Shown here: in pieces, positions 1 through 9,090 of the stretch
How positions within the stretch are numbered: position 1 is the first letter of the stretch
How the letters are laid out: every line of letters begins with the position of its first letter
Assembly (NCBI GenBank): GCA_046350355.1
Contig: JAXMAN010000001.1
Location: 806,001-870,000, forward strand
Length of the DNA stretch: 64,000 nt
Source: UBA966 sp046350355
Lineage (GTDB): Bacteria > Planctomycetota > Phycisphaerae > Phycisphaerales > SM1A02
Direction: 5' to 3'
Notes under the pieces: model-generated
What the model saw: only the letters and a program-made list of their open reading frames with translations
What the model was told of the DNA's origin: nothing
The model's database searches: none
Made by a program: the position numbers and the translations under genes

Positions 1-1056
1 CCCTTCACCTACGACGCCTGGTGGGGCTTCAGCGAGCTGCCCGTCTACAAGAAGGACCAGGAGCACGGCATCGCCAGCGCGAGCCTGCGCAGGCACATCT
101 ACGACGTGACGCGCCGCTGGATGGATCCCAACGGCGACGGCGATCCCAGCGACGGCATCGACGGCTGGCGCCTGGATGTCCCCAACGAGGTGCCGCTCGC
201 CTTCTGGTGGGAGTGGCGCAAGTTCGTCAAGAAGATCAACCCCGACGCCTACATCACGGGCGAGATCTGGGACCGCGCGGAGCCGTACCTCGACGGCCGC
301 GCCTTCGACGCCGTCATGAACTACGAGTTCGCGAAGCCCGCGATCGCGTGGATCGGCGACCGCGAGAAGAAGATCACCGCCTCGGAGTTCGACCGCCGCC
401 TCGCCGCGCTGCGCCTCTCCTATCCCGCCGAGGCGCACTACGCGCTGATGAACCTGCTCGACAGCCACGACACCGACCGCGTCGCGAGCATGCTGCGCAA
501 CCCCGACCGCGCCTACAACACCCTCAACCGCGAGCAGGAGGTCACGACCTACGACGCCTCCAAGCCCGGCCCGCAGGAGCGCCGCCGCCAGATGCTGCTG
601 GCGCTGCTGCAGATGACCTACGTCGGCGCGCCGATGATCTACTACGGCGACGAGGTGGGGATGTGGGGCTCGAGCGACCCCAACAACCGCAAGCCGATGC
701 TGTGGGAGGACCTGGGCGCGCCGCAGAATCCGCAGGACGTGCCGGACAAGGAGCTGCTCGCGTACTACCGCGCCATCATCGCGCTGCGCCATGCGCACCC
801 CGCGCTGCGCACGGGCAGCTTCGAGACGGTGCTCGTCGACGACGCGCAGGACACGGTGGTCTTCCTGCGCCGCGGCGGCGGCGAGGAGGTGCTCGTGGCG
901 CTGAACGCCTCGGGCACGCCCGCGACGCTCGCGCTGCCGGAGCTGGGCGAGGGCTGGACGCCGGTCTACGGCACGCCCGGCATCGCCGACGATGGCCTGA
1001 GGAAGGCGACCGTCCCCGCGGTGGGCGGCATGGTCTGGTCGCGCCCGGCGAAGTGA
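1..1056 (+). CDS. GH13 alpha-amylase, neopullulanase/cyclomaltodextrinase-like (5' end missing)
   Basis: Glycoside hydrolase family 13 enzyme that cleaves alpha-1,4 (and possibly alpha-1,6) glucan bonds; the gene enters from the left edge, so start and N-terminus are unseen. The reading frame is open from base 1. Visible motifs are DGWRLDVPNEV with the nucleophile Asp, ITGEIWD with the acid/base Glu, and LLDSHDTDR with the conserved His-Asp. The phrase 'AFDAVMNYEF' after the Glu is typical of the GH13 neopullulanase and maltogenic amylase group. malQ starts 4 bp after the stop and glgP follows, so it belongs to an alpha-glucan degradation operon. Cytoplasmic or exported location cannot be judged without the N-terminus. 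Confidence 0.88.
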   Translation, partial: PFTYDAWWGFSELPVYKKDQEHGIASASLRRHIYDVTRRWMDPNGDGDPSDGIDGWRLDVPNEVPLAFWWEWRKFVKKINPDAYITGEIWDRAEPYLDGRAFDAVMNYEFAKPAIAWIGDREKKITASEFDRRLAALRLSYPAEAHYALMNLLDSHDTDRVASMLRNPDRAYNTLNREQEVTTYDASKPGPQERRRQMLLALLQMTYVGAPMIYYGDEVGMWGSSDPNNRKPMLWEDLGAPQNPQDVPDKELLAYYRAIIALRHAHPALRTGSFETVLVDDAQDTVVFLRRGGGEEVLVALNASGTPATLALPELGEGWTPVYGTPGIADDGLRKATVPAVGGMVWSRPAK

Positions 1057-1060
1057 TCCC

Positions 1061-2584
1061 ATGGCGCGCGCACGACGACGATCCGCCGCATCCGGCCGCG
1101 CTGGCGCGCGTGGCGCGCATGGCGCGCGCGTCGCCGCCCGCGACGCGACCCCCGCGATCTTCGCGCGCCGCCGCGCGGGCACGCTGCTGCACCTGAGCTC
1201 GCTCCCCGGCGGGCACGGCATCGGCGACCTCGGACCGCAGGCGCACGCCTTCGCCGACTGGTGCGCGGCGGCGGGGCAGTCCATCTGGCAGATGCTCCCC
1301 GTCGGTCCCGTCGGCCCGGGGGACTCGCCCTACGCGAGCACCTCCAGCTTCGCGGGCGAGCCGCTCTTCGTGAGCCTGGAGCTGCTGGTGCAGGAGCGGC
1401 TGCTCCCGCGCGCGGCGCTGCATCCGGCGCGCGGCGAACGCGCGCCCGCCGCTGGCCCCCGCGCCGACTACGCCGGCGCGCGCCGCTTCAAGGAGCCGCG
1501 CTTCCACGCCGCCTACGACGCCTTCCGCCGCCGCGGCGGGCTGCGCTCGCGCGGCTTCCGCGCCTTCGAGCGCGCGCACGGCTGGTGGCTGCGCACCTGG
1601 TGCGCCTTCGCCGCCGCCAGCGGGGGCGCGCAGGATCCGCGCTACCACGCCTTCCTGCAGTTCGAGTTCGACCGCCAGTGGTCGCTGCTGCGCGCGCACT
1701 GCGCCGCGCGCGGCGTGCTGCTGCTGGGCGACGTGCCGATCTTCGTGCCGCTCGATTCCGCCGACGTGCGCGCCGACCCGCGCCTCTTCCGCCTGGACCG
1801 CGACGGCCGCCCCGAGGTCCTCACCGGCGTCCCCCCCGACTGCTTCAGCACCACCGGCCAGCTCTGGGGCCACCCGCACTACCGCTGGTCCGAGCACCGC
1901 CGCACCGGCTTCGCCTGGTGGATCGCGCGCATCCGCGAGAGCCTGCGCCGCTTCGACGCGCTGCGCATCGACCACTTCGTCGGCTTCGTGCACGCCTACG
2001 AGATCCCCGGCGGCGCGCGCGACGCGCGGCGCGGACGCTGGCGCCCGACCCCGGGCCGCGAGCTGCTCGAGGCGCTCGAGCGCGCCTGCGGGCGGCTGCC
2101 GCTGGTCGCCGAGGACCTCGGCGCCGTCACGCCGGAGGTCACCGCGCTGCGCGAGCGCTTCGGCCTGCCGGGCATGAAGCTCCTGCACAACGCCTTCTAC
2201 GGTCCCGACAGCGGCGACCTGCCGCCCAACCACCCGCTCGACTGCGTCGCCTATCCCGGCACGCACGACAACGACACGACCGTCGGCTGGTGGCGCGGGC
2301 TGTCGGCGCCGGCGCGCGCCCGATTCGCGGACTACACCGGCGCGCGCACCACCGCGCAGGCCGGACGCGAGGTCTGCCCGCGCATCGTGCAGGCGGCGCT
2401 GCAGAGCCCCGCGCGCACGGCGATCGTGGCGATGCAGGACCACCTGGGCCTGGGCCGGGAGTCGCGCATGAACACCCCCGGCAAGGGGCGCGGCCAGTGG
2501 CGCTGGCGGCTGGCGCCCGGGGCGCTTGACCGCCTCGATGCGGCTAGCATCCGACGCTCCGCCGAGGCGACGGCGCGCGCCTGA
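1061..2584 (+). CDS. malQ: 4-alpha-glucanotransferase (amylomaltase, GH77)
   Basis: Transfers alpha-1,4-glucan segments between maltodextrins in the cytoplasm, feeding glucan phosphorylase. The 507-residue product has the GH77 core starting near residue 38 (RRAGTLLHLSSLPG). It carries GDVPIFVPLDSADV, the nucleophile motif DALRIDHFVGF, the acid motif LVAEDLG and YPGTHDNDT near the end. The first ~37 residues are an Arg/Ala-rich extension not usual for the family, so translation may really begin further in; the ATG at 1061 is chosen because it lies only 4 bp after the upstream amylase stop. glgP follows 48 bp downstream. Length is in the normal 480-530 residue range. Confidence 0.92.
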   Translation: MARARRRSAASGRAGARGAHGARVAARDATPAIFARRRAGTLLHLSSLPGGHGIGDLGPQAHAFADWCAAAGQSIWQMLPVGPVGPGDSPYASTSSFAGEPLFVSLELLVQERLLPRAALHPARGERAPAAGPRADYAGARRFKEPRFHAAYDAFRRRGGLRSRGFRAFERAHGWWLRTWCAFAAASGGAQDPRYHAFLQFEFDRQWSLLRAHCAARGVLLLGDVPIFVPLDSADVRADPRLFRLDRDGRPEVLTGVPPDCFSTTGQLWGHPHYRWSEHRRTGFAWWIARIRESLRRFDALRIDHFVGFVHAYEIPGGARDARRGRWRPTPGRELLEALERACGRLPLVAEDLGAVTPEVTALRERFGLPGMKLLHNAFYGPDSGDLPPNHPLDCVAYPGTHDNDTTVGWWRGLSAPARARFADYTGARTTAQAGREVCPRIVQAALQSPARTAIVAMQDHLGLGRESRMNTPGKGRGQWRWRLAPGALDRLDAASIRRSAEATARA

Positions 2585-2632
2585 GTACCGCGCGGCCGCC
2601 CGGCGGCCGCCCCCGCAGGACACCGCCCGCCC

Positions 2633-4765
2633 ATGGCACCGCGCCACGAACCGCCGCGTATCTCCGATCCCTTCGGCACCCTCGACACGCTGCGCACGCT
2701 GGCGCTGGACTGCTGGTGGAGCTGGAACGAGCTCGCCCAGCGCCCCTTCGCCGCGCTCGATCCCGTGCTCTGGGAGGCGACCAAGCACTCGCCCACCGGC
2801 GTCCTGGCCGCCATCGACCCCTCCGTGCTGGAGACCAAGGTCGCCGACGAGCGCTTCCGCGCGCTGGTCGCCGACGCCGCCGACGCGCGTCGCCTCTACA
2901 GCGAGACCGCGACCTGGTTCGAGGAGAACCACGCCGCCGCGCGCCCGGGCATGCGCGTCGCCTACTTCAGCAGCGAGTTCGCGATCCACGAGAGCATGCA
3001 GCAGTACGCGGGCGGCCTGGGCGTGCTCGCGGGCGACCACCTCAAGAGCGCCTCGGACCTGGGCATCCCGCTCTGCGCCGTGGGCCTGCTCTACCGCACC
3101 GGCTACTACCTGCAGGAGCTGCGCGCCGACGGCACCACGCGCGTGCTGCATCCCAGCTACGACTTCAGCCGCTTCCCGCTGCAGGACACGCGGGTGCGCA
3201 TCGAGTGCCCCATCGGCCGCCGCGGCGTCCATGCGAAGGTCTGGAAGCTGCAGGTCGGGCGCGTGCCGCTCTACCTGCTCGACGCGGACATCTCCGAGAA
3301 CCGCCGCAAGGACCGCCTGCTCACGCACGCGCTCTACCAGGGCGATCCCGAGCTGCGCATGCGCCAGCAGGTGCTGCTGGGCGTCGGCGGCACGCTCGCC
3401 CTGCGCGCGCTGAAGGAGCGCCCGACCGTCTACCACCTGAACGAGGGGCACGCCGCCTTCGCGGGCCTCCGCCGCCTGGCCGCCGCCGTCGCGCGCGGCA
3501 TGAGCCTGGAGGCCGCGATCGACCGCGTGCGCGCGACCACCGTCTTCACGACGCACACGCCCGTCCCCGCGGGCCACGACCGCTACGACGCGGAGATGTG
3601 CTTCGACGCGCTGCGCCGCGCGCTGCGCGCCGCCGGCTTCACGAAGGAGACCTTCGCGGAGTTCGGCCGCGAGCATCCCGGCAGCGGCCCGGTCTGCATG
3701 ACCGTGCTCGCGCTGCGCCTGGCCAGCCATGTCAACGGCGTGAGCAAGCTCCACGGCCGCGTCAGCCGCGAGATGTGGGCCGAGGTCCTGGGCGCCGCCA
3801 AGCCCGAGGACGCGCCCATCACCAGCGTCACCAACGGCGTCCATGTGCCGACCTGGCTCGCCCCCGAGGCGCGCGCCTTCTGGCGCCGCAGCGTCGGCAT
3901 CGACCTCGGCCGCGCCGCCCCCGACGCCAACCCCTGGCCCGCGGCGCTCACCGTCGGCCACGCCGAGTTCTGGTCGATGCGCCGCTCGCTGCGCCACCGG
4001 CTCGTGCAGTTCATCCGCGCCCGCCTGCGCCGCCAGGCGATGGCGCGCGGCGAGAGCCCGATCGAGCTGATGTGCCTGGGCGAGGCCTTCTCGAGCGACG
4101 CGCTCACCATCGGCTTCGCGCGCCGCTTCGCGACCTACAAGCGCGCGCCGCTGATCTTCCGCGACGTGGAGCGCATCCTGCGCATCCTCACCTCGCGCGA
4201 GCGCCCGGTGCAGATCGTCTTCGCCGGCAAGGCCCACCCGAAGGACCAGGGCGGCCAGGAGTTCGCGCAGATGATCTGGCGCTTCGCGCACGACGCGGGC
4301 TTCCAGGGCCGCGTCGCGCTCGTCGAGGAGTACGACATGGAGGTGGGCCGCATGCTCACCTCGGGCTGCGATGTCTGGCTGAACAACCCGCAGCGCCCCT
4401 ACGAGGCCAGCGGCACCAGCGGCATGAAGCCGCCGCTGCACGGCGGCGTCAACCTGAGCGTCCTCGACGGCTGGTGGCCCGAGGCGTGCGACGGCACCAA
4501 CGGCTGGGCGATCGGCGACGGCAGCGAGCTGCCCGACGCCGAGGCGCAGAACGAGGCCGACGCGCAGGCGCTCTACCGCCTGCTCGAGGAGGAGGTCGTC
4601 CCCGAGTTCTACGAGCGCGGCCCCGACGGCCTCCCGCAGCGCTGGATCGCGCGCGCGCTGCGCTCGGTCGCGACCATCCCCGGCGTCTTCAACACCGACC
4701 GCATGGTGGGCGAGTACTTCGACTGGGGCTACGCGCCCGCCGACGCCGCCGGCCGGCAGGGCTGA
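2633..4765 (+). CDS. glgP: Alpha-glucan phosphorylase (GT35)
   Basis: Pyridoxal-phosphate enzyme that releases glucose-1-phosphate from the ends of glycogen or maltodextrin. The 710-residue product starts FGTLDTLRTLALDCWWSWNE, typical of the short bacterial/archaeal alpha-glucan phosphorylases rather than the ~800-residue MalP type. The PLP lysine motif EASGTSGMK and the following NLSVLDGWWPEA are present near residue 600. It is the last gene of the amylase-malQ-glgP unit. A hairpin 72 bp past the stop is oriented to terminate the opposing gene and has no T-tract on this strand. Confidence 0.93.
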   Translation: MAPRHEPPRISDPFGTLDTLRTLALDCWWSWNELAQRPFAALDPVLWEATKHSPTGVLAAIDPSVLETKVADERFRALVADAADARRLYSETATWFEENHAAARPGMRVAYFSSEFAIHESMQQYAGGLGVLAGDHLKSASDLGIPLCAVGLLYRTGYYLQELRADGTTRVLHPSYDFSRFPLQDTRVRIECPIGRRGVHAKVWKLQVGRVPLYLLDADISENRRKDRLLTHALYQGDPELRMRQQVLLGVGGTLALRALKERPTVYHLNEGHAAFAGLRRLAAAVARGMSLEAAIDRVRATTVFTTHTPVPAGHDRYDAEMCFDALRRALRAAGFTKETFAEFGREHPGSGPVCMTVLALRLASHVNGVSKLHGRVSREMWAEVLGAAKPEDAPITSVTNGVHVPTWLAPEARAFWRRSVGIDLGRAAPDANPWPAALTVGHAEFWSMRRSLRHRLVQFIRARLRRQAMARGESPIELMCLGEAFSSDALTIGFARRFATYKRAPLIFRDVERILRILTSRERPVQIVFAGKAHPKDQGGQEFAQMIWRFAHDAGFQGRVALVEEYDMEVGRMLTSGCDVWLNNPQRPYEASGTSGMKPPLHGGVNLSVLDGWWPEACDGTNGWAIGDGSELPDAEAQNEADAQALYRLLEEEVVPEFYERGPDGLPQRWIARALRSVATIPGVFNTDRMVGEYFDWGYAPADAAGRQG

Positions 4766-4827
4766 CGGCGCGCGCACGGCACCGCCCGCCGCGCGCGGCC
4801 CCGGCGCGCCGCCCGCCACCACCCGCG

Positions 4828-4871
4828 AAAAAGGACGACGGCGGACGCTCCCCCACGGAGCGCCCGCCGTC
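4828..4871 (-). terminator. Intrinsic terminator of the exported protein gene at 4907-5560
   Basis: A 15-bp stem (4837-4851 with 4857-4871, one T-G pair) around a 5-base loop. Read on the minus strand it is followed by five T residues (4828-4832). Confidence 0.85.
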
Positions 4872-4906
4872 ATGGTCTTCTCGGCCCTGGCGGGCCGGTG
4901 CCAGGC

Positions 4907-5560
4907 TCAGCGGCGGCGGCGGCCACCGACCAGGCCGGCGACGCCCAGGAGGGCGATCGCGCCGGGGGCGGGGACGACCGTGTAGCTCAGGAAGCTGCCG
5001 GCGGTGGAGGGGTTGGTCCACCAGTCCGTCGACTGCGTGTCGCGGCTGAGGTGGTCGATGCCCGAGTCGCCGTCGCCGCCGCCGGTCGTGGCGACGTCGA
5101 AGCGCATCGTGCTGCCGATGCCCAGGCCGAGCGAGCTGAGCGAGCAGGTGAAGGTCACCGTGTTGCCGCCCACGCTGTTGCTGCTGACGATGACGTTGCC
5201 CCAGTCCCAGCCGCCGTTGTTGAAGGCGACGAGCTGCTGGTTGTTGCTGCCCTGGTCGACCCACGAGCCGATGAAGTGGTCCGCGGTCTGGTTGCCCAGG
5301 TTCACCGGGCGGTTCCAGGCGTTGCTGCCGTCGCCGCCGCCCTGGGTGTTCATGAAGACCATGTACTTGGTCCAGCTCGCGAAGCCGCGGGTGGTCACCG
5401 AGATGTACAGGTTGCTGGCGTCGTTGGTCACCTCGACGCTGGCGATGTCGAGGTTGCTGTTGTCGTTGGTGAAGGTGTCGAAGGTCGCGTCCGTGTAGAT
5501 GTCGGCGCACGCGACGGAGGCGAGCGCGAGGGCGGAAGCGGCGGCGATGAACGTCTTCAT
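4907..5560 (-). CDS. Exported protein with C-terminal sorting tail
   Basis: Unknown function. The 217-residue product has a signal peptide (MKTFIAAASALALASVACA) and a C-terminal tail made of VVPAPGAIALLGVAGLVGG followed by RRRR. This is the layout of PEP-CTERM-like sorting signals (short Pro-Gly motif, hydrophobic helix, Arg cluster) processed by exosortase-type enzymes. The body is rich in Asn, Thr, Ser and Gly, as in surface beta-sandwich proteins. The ATG at 5560 is chosen because the signal peptide begins there; the longer frame adds only an Arg/Pro-rich stretch. An intrinsic terminator lies just downstream. Confidence 0.8.
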   Translation of the reverse strand: MKTFIAAASALALASVACADIYTDATFDTFTNDNSNLDIASVEVTNDASNLYISVTTRGFASWTKYMVFMNTQGGGDGSNAWNRPVNLGNQTADHFIGSWVDQGSNNQQLVAFNNGGWDWGNVIVSSNSVGGNTVTFTCSLSSLGLGIGSTMRFDVATTGGGDGDSGIDHLSRDTQSTDWWTNPSTAGSFLSYTVVPAPGAIALLGVAGLVGGRRRR

Positions 5561-5695
5561 GGGTGGAGGTCTCGGGAAACGGGGAACCGCGCGGAATCGC
5601 CGCGCTCGCCCCAATCCCGACCTCCTGACGACTCCCGAAATTTAGCGCGGCAATCGCCCCCCGCCTACTGAATTCTCACGGGATTCCGGCGGCGC

Positions 5696-7738
5696 TTATT
5701 GGACGGGTCCCCAGGCCGAGAGCAGGCGCCCGAGGTCGGCCCCGTCCACGAGCCCGTTGCCGTCGAAGTCCGCCGCGCCGGAGCCGCCCCAGGCGGCCAG
5801 CAGCAGCCCCAGATCGGCCCCGTTCACGCTCCCGTCCCCATTCAGGTCGTACGGGCTCGGCGGCGTCTGGCTGAAGACCAGGGCCGTGTACGGCCCGATC
5901 CCGAAGGTGCCGCTGTAGCCCATGCCGTCCCAGGCGATCCCGGCGGCGTTCATGTCGAAGGTGCCCCAGTTCGAGAAGTCCGCGCCGTAGCCGTTCCAGT
6001 CGCTGTTGAAGCGCACCTTCCAGGTCCCCGAGCGCGGCAGGCCGATGCGGTAGCTGCTGTAGCCGTTCGTGCTGAAGTTGGCGACCACGATGACGTCGTC
6101 GCCAGGGCCGCCGTTCTGCCAGCGGTGGAAGCCGACGACCTTGCCGGTGTTGTTCACGTGGTGCACGTTCGTGCTCCATCCCGTGAGGCCGCGCGTGTTG
6201 CCGCCGAGGTTGCGGCGCATGCGGATGAGGTCCTTGTACATCGCCGTGATCGGCGCGTAGGTCGTGGCCTTCGTCCAGTCCAGCGGGTCGTCGGAGGCGA
6301 ACCAGCCGTCCTCGAGGAACTCCTGGCCCTGGAAGATCATCGGGATGCCCGGCGCGGTCATCACCAGCGCCGCGCCCAGCGTCGAGCGCTTGCGGCTCGC
6401 CCAGCTTCCCGCGTTGCCCGGCCAGATCGCCTCGGGGACGCGCGTCTTGCCGTTGGCCACCTCGTCGTGGCTCTCGGTGTAGACGATGCGCTGCTGCATC
6501 GAGCCGTTGAAGCCGTTGTTCAGCGCGGAGCGGATCTGCTCCATGTCGCGCGCGCTGTCGCTGACCTGCTCGAGCACCGAGCGCACCGGATGCACGAAGC
6601 CCGGGTCCCACTGCGTGTCGAAGCCGGCGCCGCCCTCGCCCGTGGTCTTGGTGAGCCAGGCGTTGGAGTCCATGTCCTCGGCGATCATCAGCTTGCCGGG
6701 GTACTGCGCGTCCGCCTCGTTGTTGCACCACTGCAGGAGGCTCCAGCCGTCGGGGATGTCCGGGCCGAACTGGTCCTGCTTGCGGATGTACTTGGTGCCG
6801 TCGAAGCGCAGACCGTCCATGCGGAACTCGCCCAGCCACATCATCGCGTTGTCGCGGATGTAGATGCGCACCTCGCCGCGGCCGAAGTCCGGGCGCGGTC
6901 CCCAGGGGGTGTTCGCGCGCGCGTCCTGATAGAAGAAGATCCCGCCGCCGCCGCCGGTGTTCCATCCGTCGTACTGCCAGAGATCCAGGTCGTTGGGGCC
7001 GAAGTGGTTGTAGACCACGTCGCCCATGACCGCGATGCCGCGCGCGTGCGCCGCGTCGACGAAGGCCTTCAGCGCGTCCGGACCGCCCAACGAGCTCTCC
7101 ACGCTGAACGGATGCGCCGGGTTGTAGCCCCAGCTGAGGTCGCCGGGGAACTCGTTCACCGGCATGAGCATGATCGCGTTGACGCCCAGCGACTGCAGGT
7201 GGTCGAGCTTCTGCGTCGCGGTCGCGAAGGTCCCCGGAAGCCCGGCGCCCGCGGGCACGTTGAAGGTGCCCACGTGCATCTCGTAGCCGACCGTCTCGGT
7301 CCAGGGCGCCATCTGGAAAGCGCCGGTCTGCCAGGCGTAGGAAGCGGGGTTGTAGACGATGGAGTTGCCGACCGAGTTGGTCAGGCGCCGCGCGCGCGCG
7401 TCGTTCTTCCAGAGCGTGGTCGCGCCGTTGCGGATGACGAAGCGGTACTCCGCGCCCGCCGGGACCCAGAGGATGTCGCGCGACCACCAGCCGTTGCCCT
7501 CGCTGCTGAGGGCGTGCTGCGTCGAGCTCCAGCCGTTGAAGGTGCCGGCGACGTTCACCGAGCTCGCGTTGGGAGCCCAGACCCGGAAGGTGACGCCGTA
7601 CTGCGTCTGCCCGGCCGTGTAGGGGATCGCGCCCACGCCGGGGCGGGTCGAGACCTGCGCGCCGGCGAGCGGCGCCAGCAGGGCGGCGCCGACGACCGGC
7701 AGGAGGACGAGGAGACGGCGGGGGCTGCGGCGGTTCAT
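5696..7738 (-). CDS. Exported alpha-amylase family enzyme: CBM48-GH13-dockerin-like
   Basis: Extracellular GH13 enzyme acting on starch or glycogen, of the branching/debranching enzyme type. The 680-residue product has a signal peptide (to about residue 28), an N-terminal CBM48-like domain (about 40-130, 'FRVWAPNASSVNVAGTFNGW'), then a GH13 barrel. The barrel motifs are GDVVYNHFGPND, GLRFDGTKYI (nucleophile D313), LMIAEDMD (acid E354) and YTESHDEV (H424, D425). The last ~50 residues hold two dockerin-like repeats (DLNGDGSVNGADLG and DFDGNGLVDGADLG). It likely supplies maltodextrins to the cytoplasmic malQ/glgP genes next door. A promoter lies at 7800-7828. Whether it hydrolyses or branches cannot be settled by eye. 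Confidence 0.9.
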   Translation of the reverse strand: MNRRSPRRLLVLLPVVGAALLAPLAGAQVSTRPGVGAIPYTAGQTQYGVTFRVWAPNASSVNVAGTFNGWSSTQHALSSEGNGWWSRDILWVPAGAEYRFVIRNGATTLWKNDARARRLTNSVGNSIVYNPASYAWQTGAFQMAPWTETVGYEMHVGTFNVPAGAGLPGTFATATQKLDHLQSLGVNAIMLMPVNEFPGDLSWGYNPAHPFSVESSLGGPDALKAFVDAAHARGIAVMGDVVYNHFGPNDLDLWQYDGWNTGGGGGIFFYQDARANTPWGPRPDFGRGEVRIYIRDNAMMWLGEFRMDGLRFDGTKYIRKQDQFGPDIPDGWSLLQWCNNEADAQYPGKLMIAEDMDSNAWLTKTTGEGGAGFDTQWDPGFVHPVRSVLEQVSDSARDMEQIRSALNNGFNGSMQQRIVYTESHDEVANGKTRVPEAIWPGNAGSWASRKRSTLGAALVMTAPGIPMIFQGQEFLEDGWFASDDPLDWTKATTYAPITAMYKDLIRMRRNLGGNTRGLTGWSTNVHHVNNTGKVVGFHRWQNGGPGDDVIVVANFSTNGYSSYRIGLPRSGTWKVRFNSDWNGYGADFSNWGTFDMNAAGIAWDGMGYSGTFGIGPYTALVFSQTPPSPYDLNGDGSVNGADLGLLLAAWGGSGAADFDGNGLVDGADLGRLLSAWGPVQ

Positions 7739-7799
7739 GGGCACGGGCGGGGGTTCCGGGGGGCTCCAGCGGGCCCTCGGAGCGGTCCCGCGCGCACCA

Positions 7800-7828
7800 A
7801 ATGTAGCCCGCTCCTTCCGGGATGTGAA
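7800..7828 (-). promoter_or_regulatory. Sigma-70-type promoter of the exported amylase gene
   Basis: Minus-strand TTCACA (7823-7828), 17-bp spacer, TACATT (7800-7805), 61 bp before the start codon. Five of six -35 bases match the consensus. Confidence 0.6.
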
Positions 7829-7896
7829 CCGGAATCCGCCACGGGTTCCGGAAACCCGAGCCCACCCGCGCGCGCGTGCCGCCCGGGGCGTCCCGC

Positions 7897-9030
7897 TCAG
7901 TGCCCGAAGAGGTCCTTGGTCGGGAACATCCCCTTGTTCTCGAAGTACTCGAGCGCCTCGGGGACGGAGCGGAAGATCCGGGTCGCCGTCTCGGTGATGA
8001 AGGGGCTGGGGTTCTTGCGCGGCTTCCAGACCACGTAGACCTCCTTCGTGTGCTCGAAGGCGTGGTGCAGCTCGCGCTCGACGCCGCTGCTGAGGCCGGG
8101 CTGGCCGCTGGGGAGCTCGGGGACCAGGCTGACGATCATGTCGCTCTGGTCGATGAGCTTGAAGTCGCGCATGTAGATCTGGCCGTCCACGTCGCCGGCG
8201 ATGTCCAGCACCTGTCGCACCGGCACGCGGATCTCCGGCCCGCCGGAGCGGCCGCCGAAGCTGTGCGAGACGACGTCGATGAAGTCCTCGCCGCGGCGCG
8301 CGGCCTCGATGCCGCGGTCCAGCAGCAGCTTCTCGTCGACGTCGCCGGGATCGAAGGTGATGAAGTGCTTCGCGAGCTCCGCGCGGAAGTGGTCGATCTC
8401 CGCGAGCACCTCGGGCATGTCCATCACGTGGCTCATCGGGAAGCTGGGATAGACCTTGCGCATCTCGGGGCGCGTGACCAGGCGCACCGCCGTCTCGACG
8501 GTGTCCTTCTGGCGGCCGCGGCTGAGGATGTAGAAGTTCTGCCCGCAGCCCAGCGCCTGCGCCATGAGCTCGGTCGCCAGGATCTCCTCCTCGCGCCAGA
8601 CCATGCAGTCCTTGAGCGTGGCGTCGATGTCGTGCTCGCGGTGCAGCCGGCTGTGCACGACCTCGATGTTGTCCACCAGGCAGATGAACATGTCCGGCTT
8701 GAGCATCCGGAGCTGGTCGAAGTCGAAGGCGCTGAAGAGGCCGTGGCGCCAGCGGAAGGTCGCGTGCGTGTTGACGATGATGTTCGGGTGCGCCTCGGCG
8801 GGCGTCGTCGCGGCGATCACGTCCTTGAGGACGGCGCGGCGCAGGCTGGCCAGGCGCGACCAGGGGAGGTCGAGGATCCGGCCCGGGCGAACGTCGGGCG
8901 CCTCGCGGTACATGAGGTTGCCGACGTTGAAGAGGTCCACCCGCATCTGGCGGTTGCCCGCGGCGTCGACCACCGCCTGCAGGTAGGGCTTCTTGTCCAC
9001 GCCGATCTGGCCGGTCACGATGGCTCGCAT
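7897..9030 (-). CDS. P-loop-like protein fused to a nucleoside deoxyribosyltransferase-like domain
   Basis: Not firmly recognised. The 377-residue protein begins MRAIVTGQIGVDKKPY, which looks like the first strand and phosphate loop of an adenylate-kinase-like fold. The Walker A pattern is broken, however: the usual GK[ST] reads DKK (residues 12-14). Its C-terminal third has 'DQSDMIVSLVPEL' followed by GVERELHHAFEHTKEVYVVW, resembling the nucleoside 2-deoxyribosyltransferase core. No signal peptide or membrane segment is seen. A nucleotide- or nucleoside-processing role is an inference only. A TACGAT box lies 9 nt before the ATG and there is no Shine-Dalgarno sequence, so the message is probably leaderless. 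Confidence 0.72.
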   Translation of the reverse strand: MRAIVTGQIGVDKKPYLQAVVDAAGNRQMRVDLFNVGNLMYREAPDVRPGRILDLPWSRLASLRRAVLKDVIAATTPAEAHPNIIVNTHATFRWRHGLFSAFDFDQLRMLKPDMFICLVDNIEVVHSRLHREHDIDATLKDCMVWREEEILATELMAQALGCGQNFYILSRGRQKDTVETAVRLVTRPEMRKVYPSFPMSHVMDMPEVLAEIDHFRAELAKHFITFDPGDVDEKLLLDRGIEAARRGEDFIDVVSHSFGGRSGGPEIRVPVRQVLDIAGDVDGQIYMRDFKLIDQSDMIVSLVPELPSGQPGLSSGVERELHHAFEHTKEVYVVWKPRKNPSPFITETATRIFRSVPEALEYFENKGMFPTKDLFGH

Positions 9031-9039
9031 AGACCCCGG

Positions 9040-9045
9040 ATCGTA
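9040..9045 (-). promoter_or_regulatory. -10 box, probable leaderless promoter (P-loop/NDT-like gene)
   Basis: TACGAT on the minus strand, 9 nt before the ATG at 9030. No clear -35 or Shine-Dalgarno. Confidence 0.5.
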
Positions 9046-9090
9046 GTTGCGGCCGCCTTCCCCCGCCCCCGCGCCGGCGCATCCGCGCGC

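Noticed and set aside
776..4873. 1365-codon open frame on the minus strand
   Set aside because: It runs antisense through malQ and glgP, is Arg/Ala/Gly repetitive and has no motif. In very GC-rich DNA long antisense frames are expected.
5561..5695. Promoter for the exported protein gene at 4907-5560
   Set aside because: A TAAATT sequence is present, but no -35 at proper spacing was found, so no promoter is claimed.
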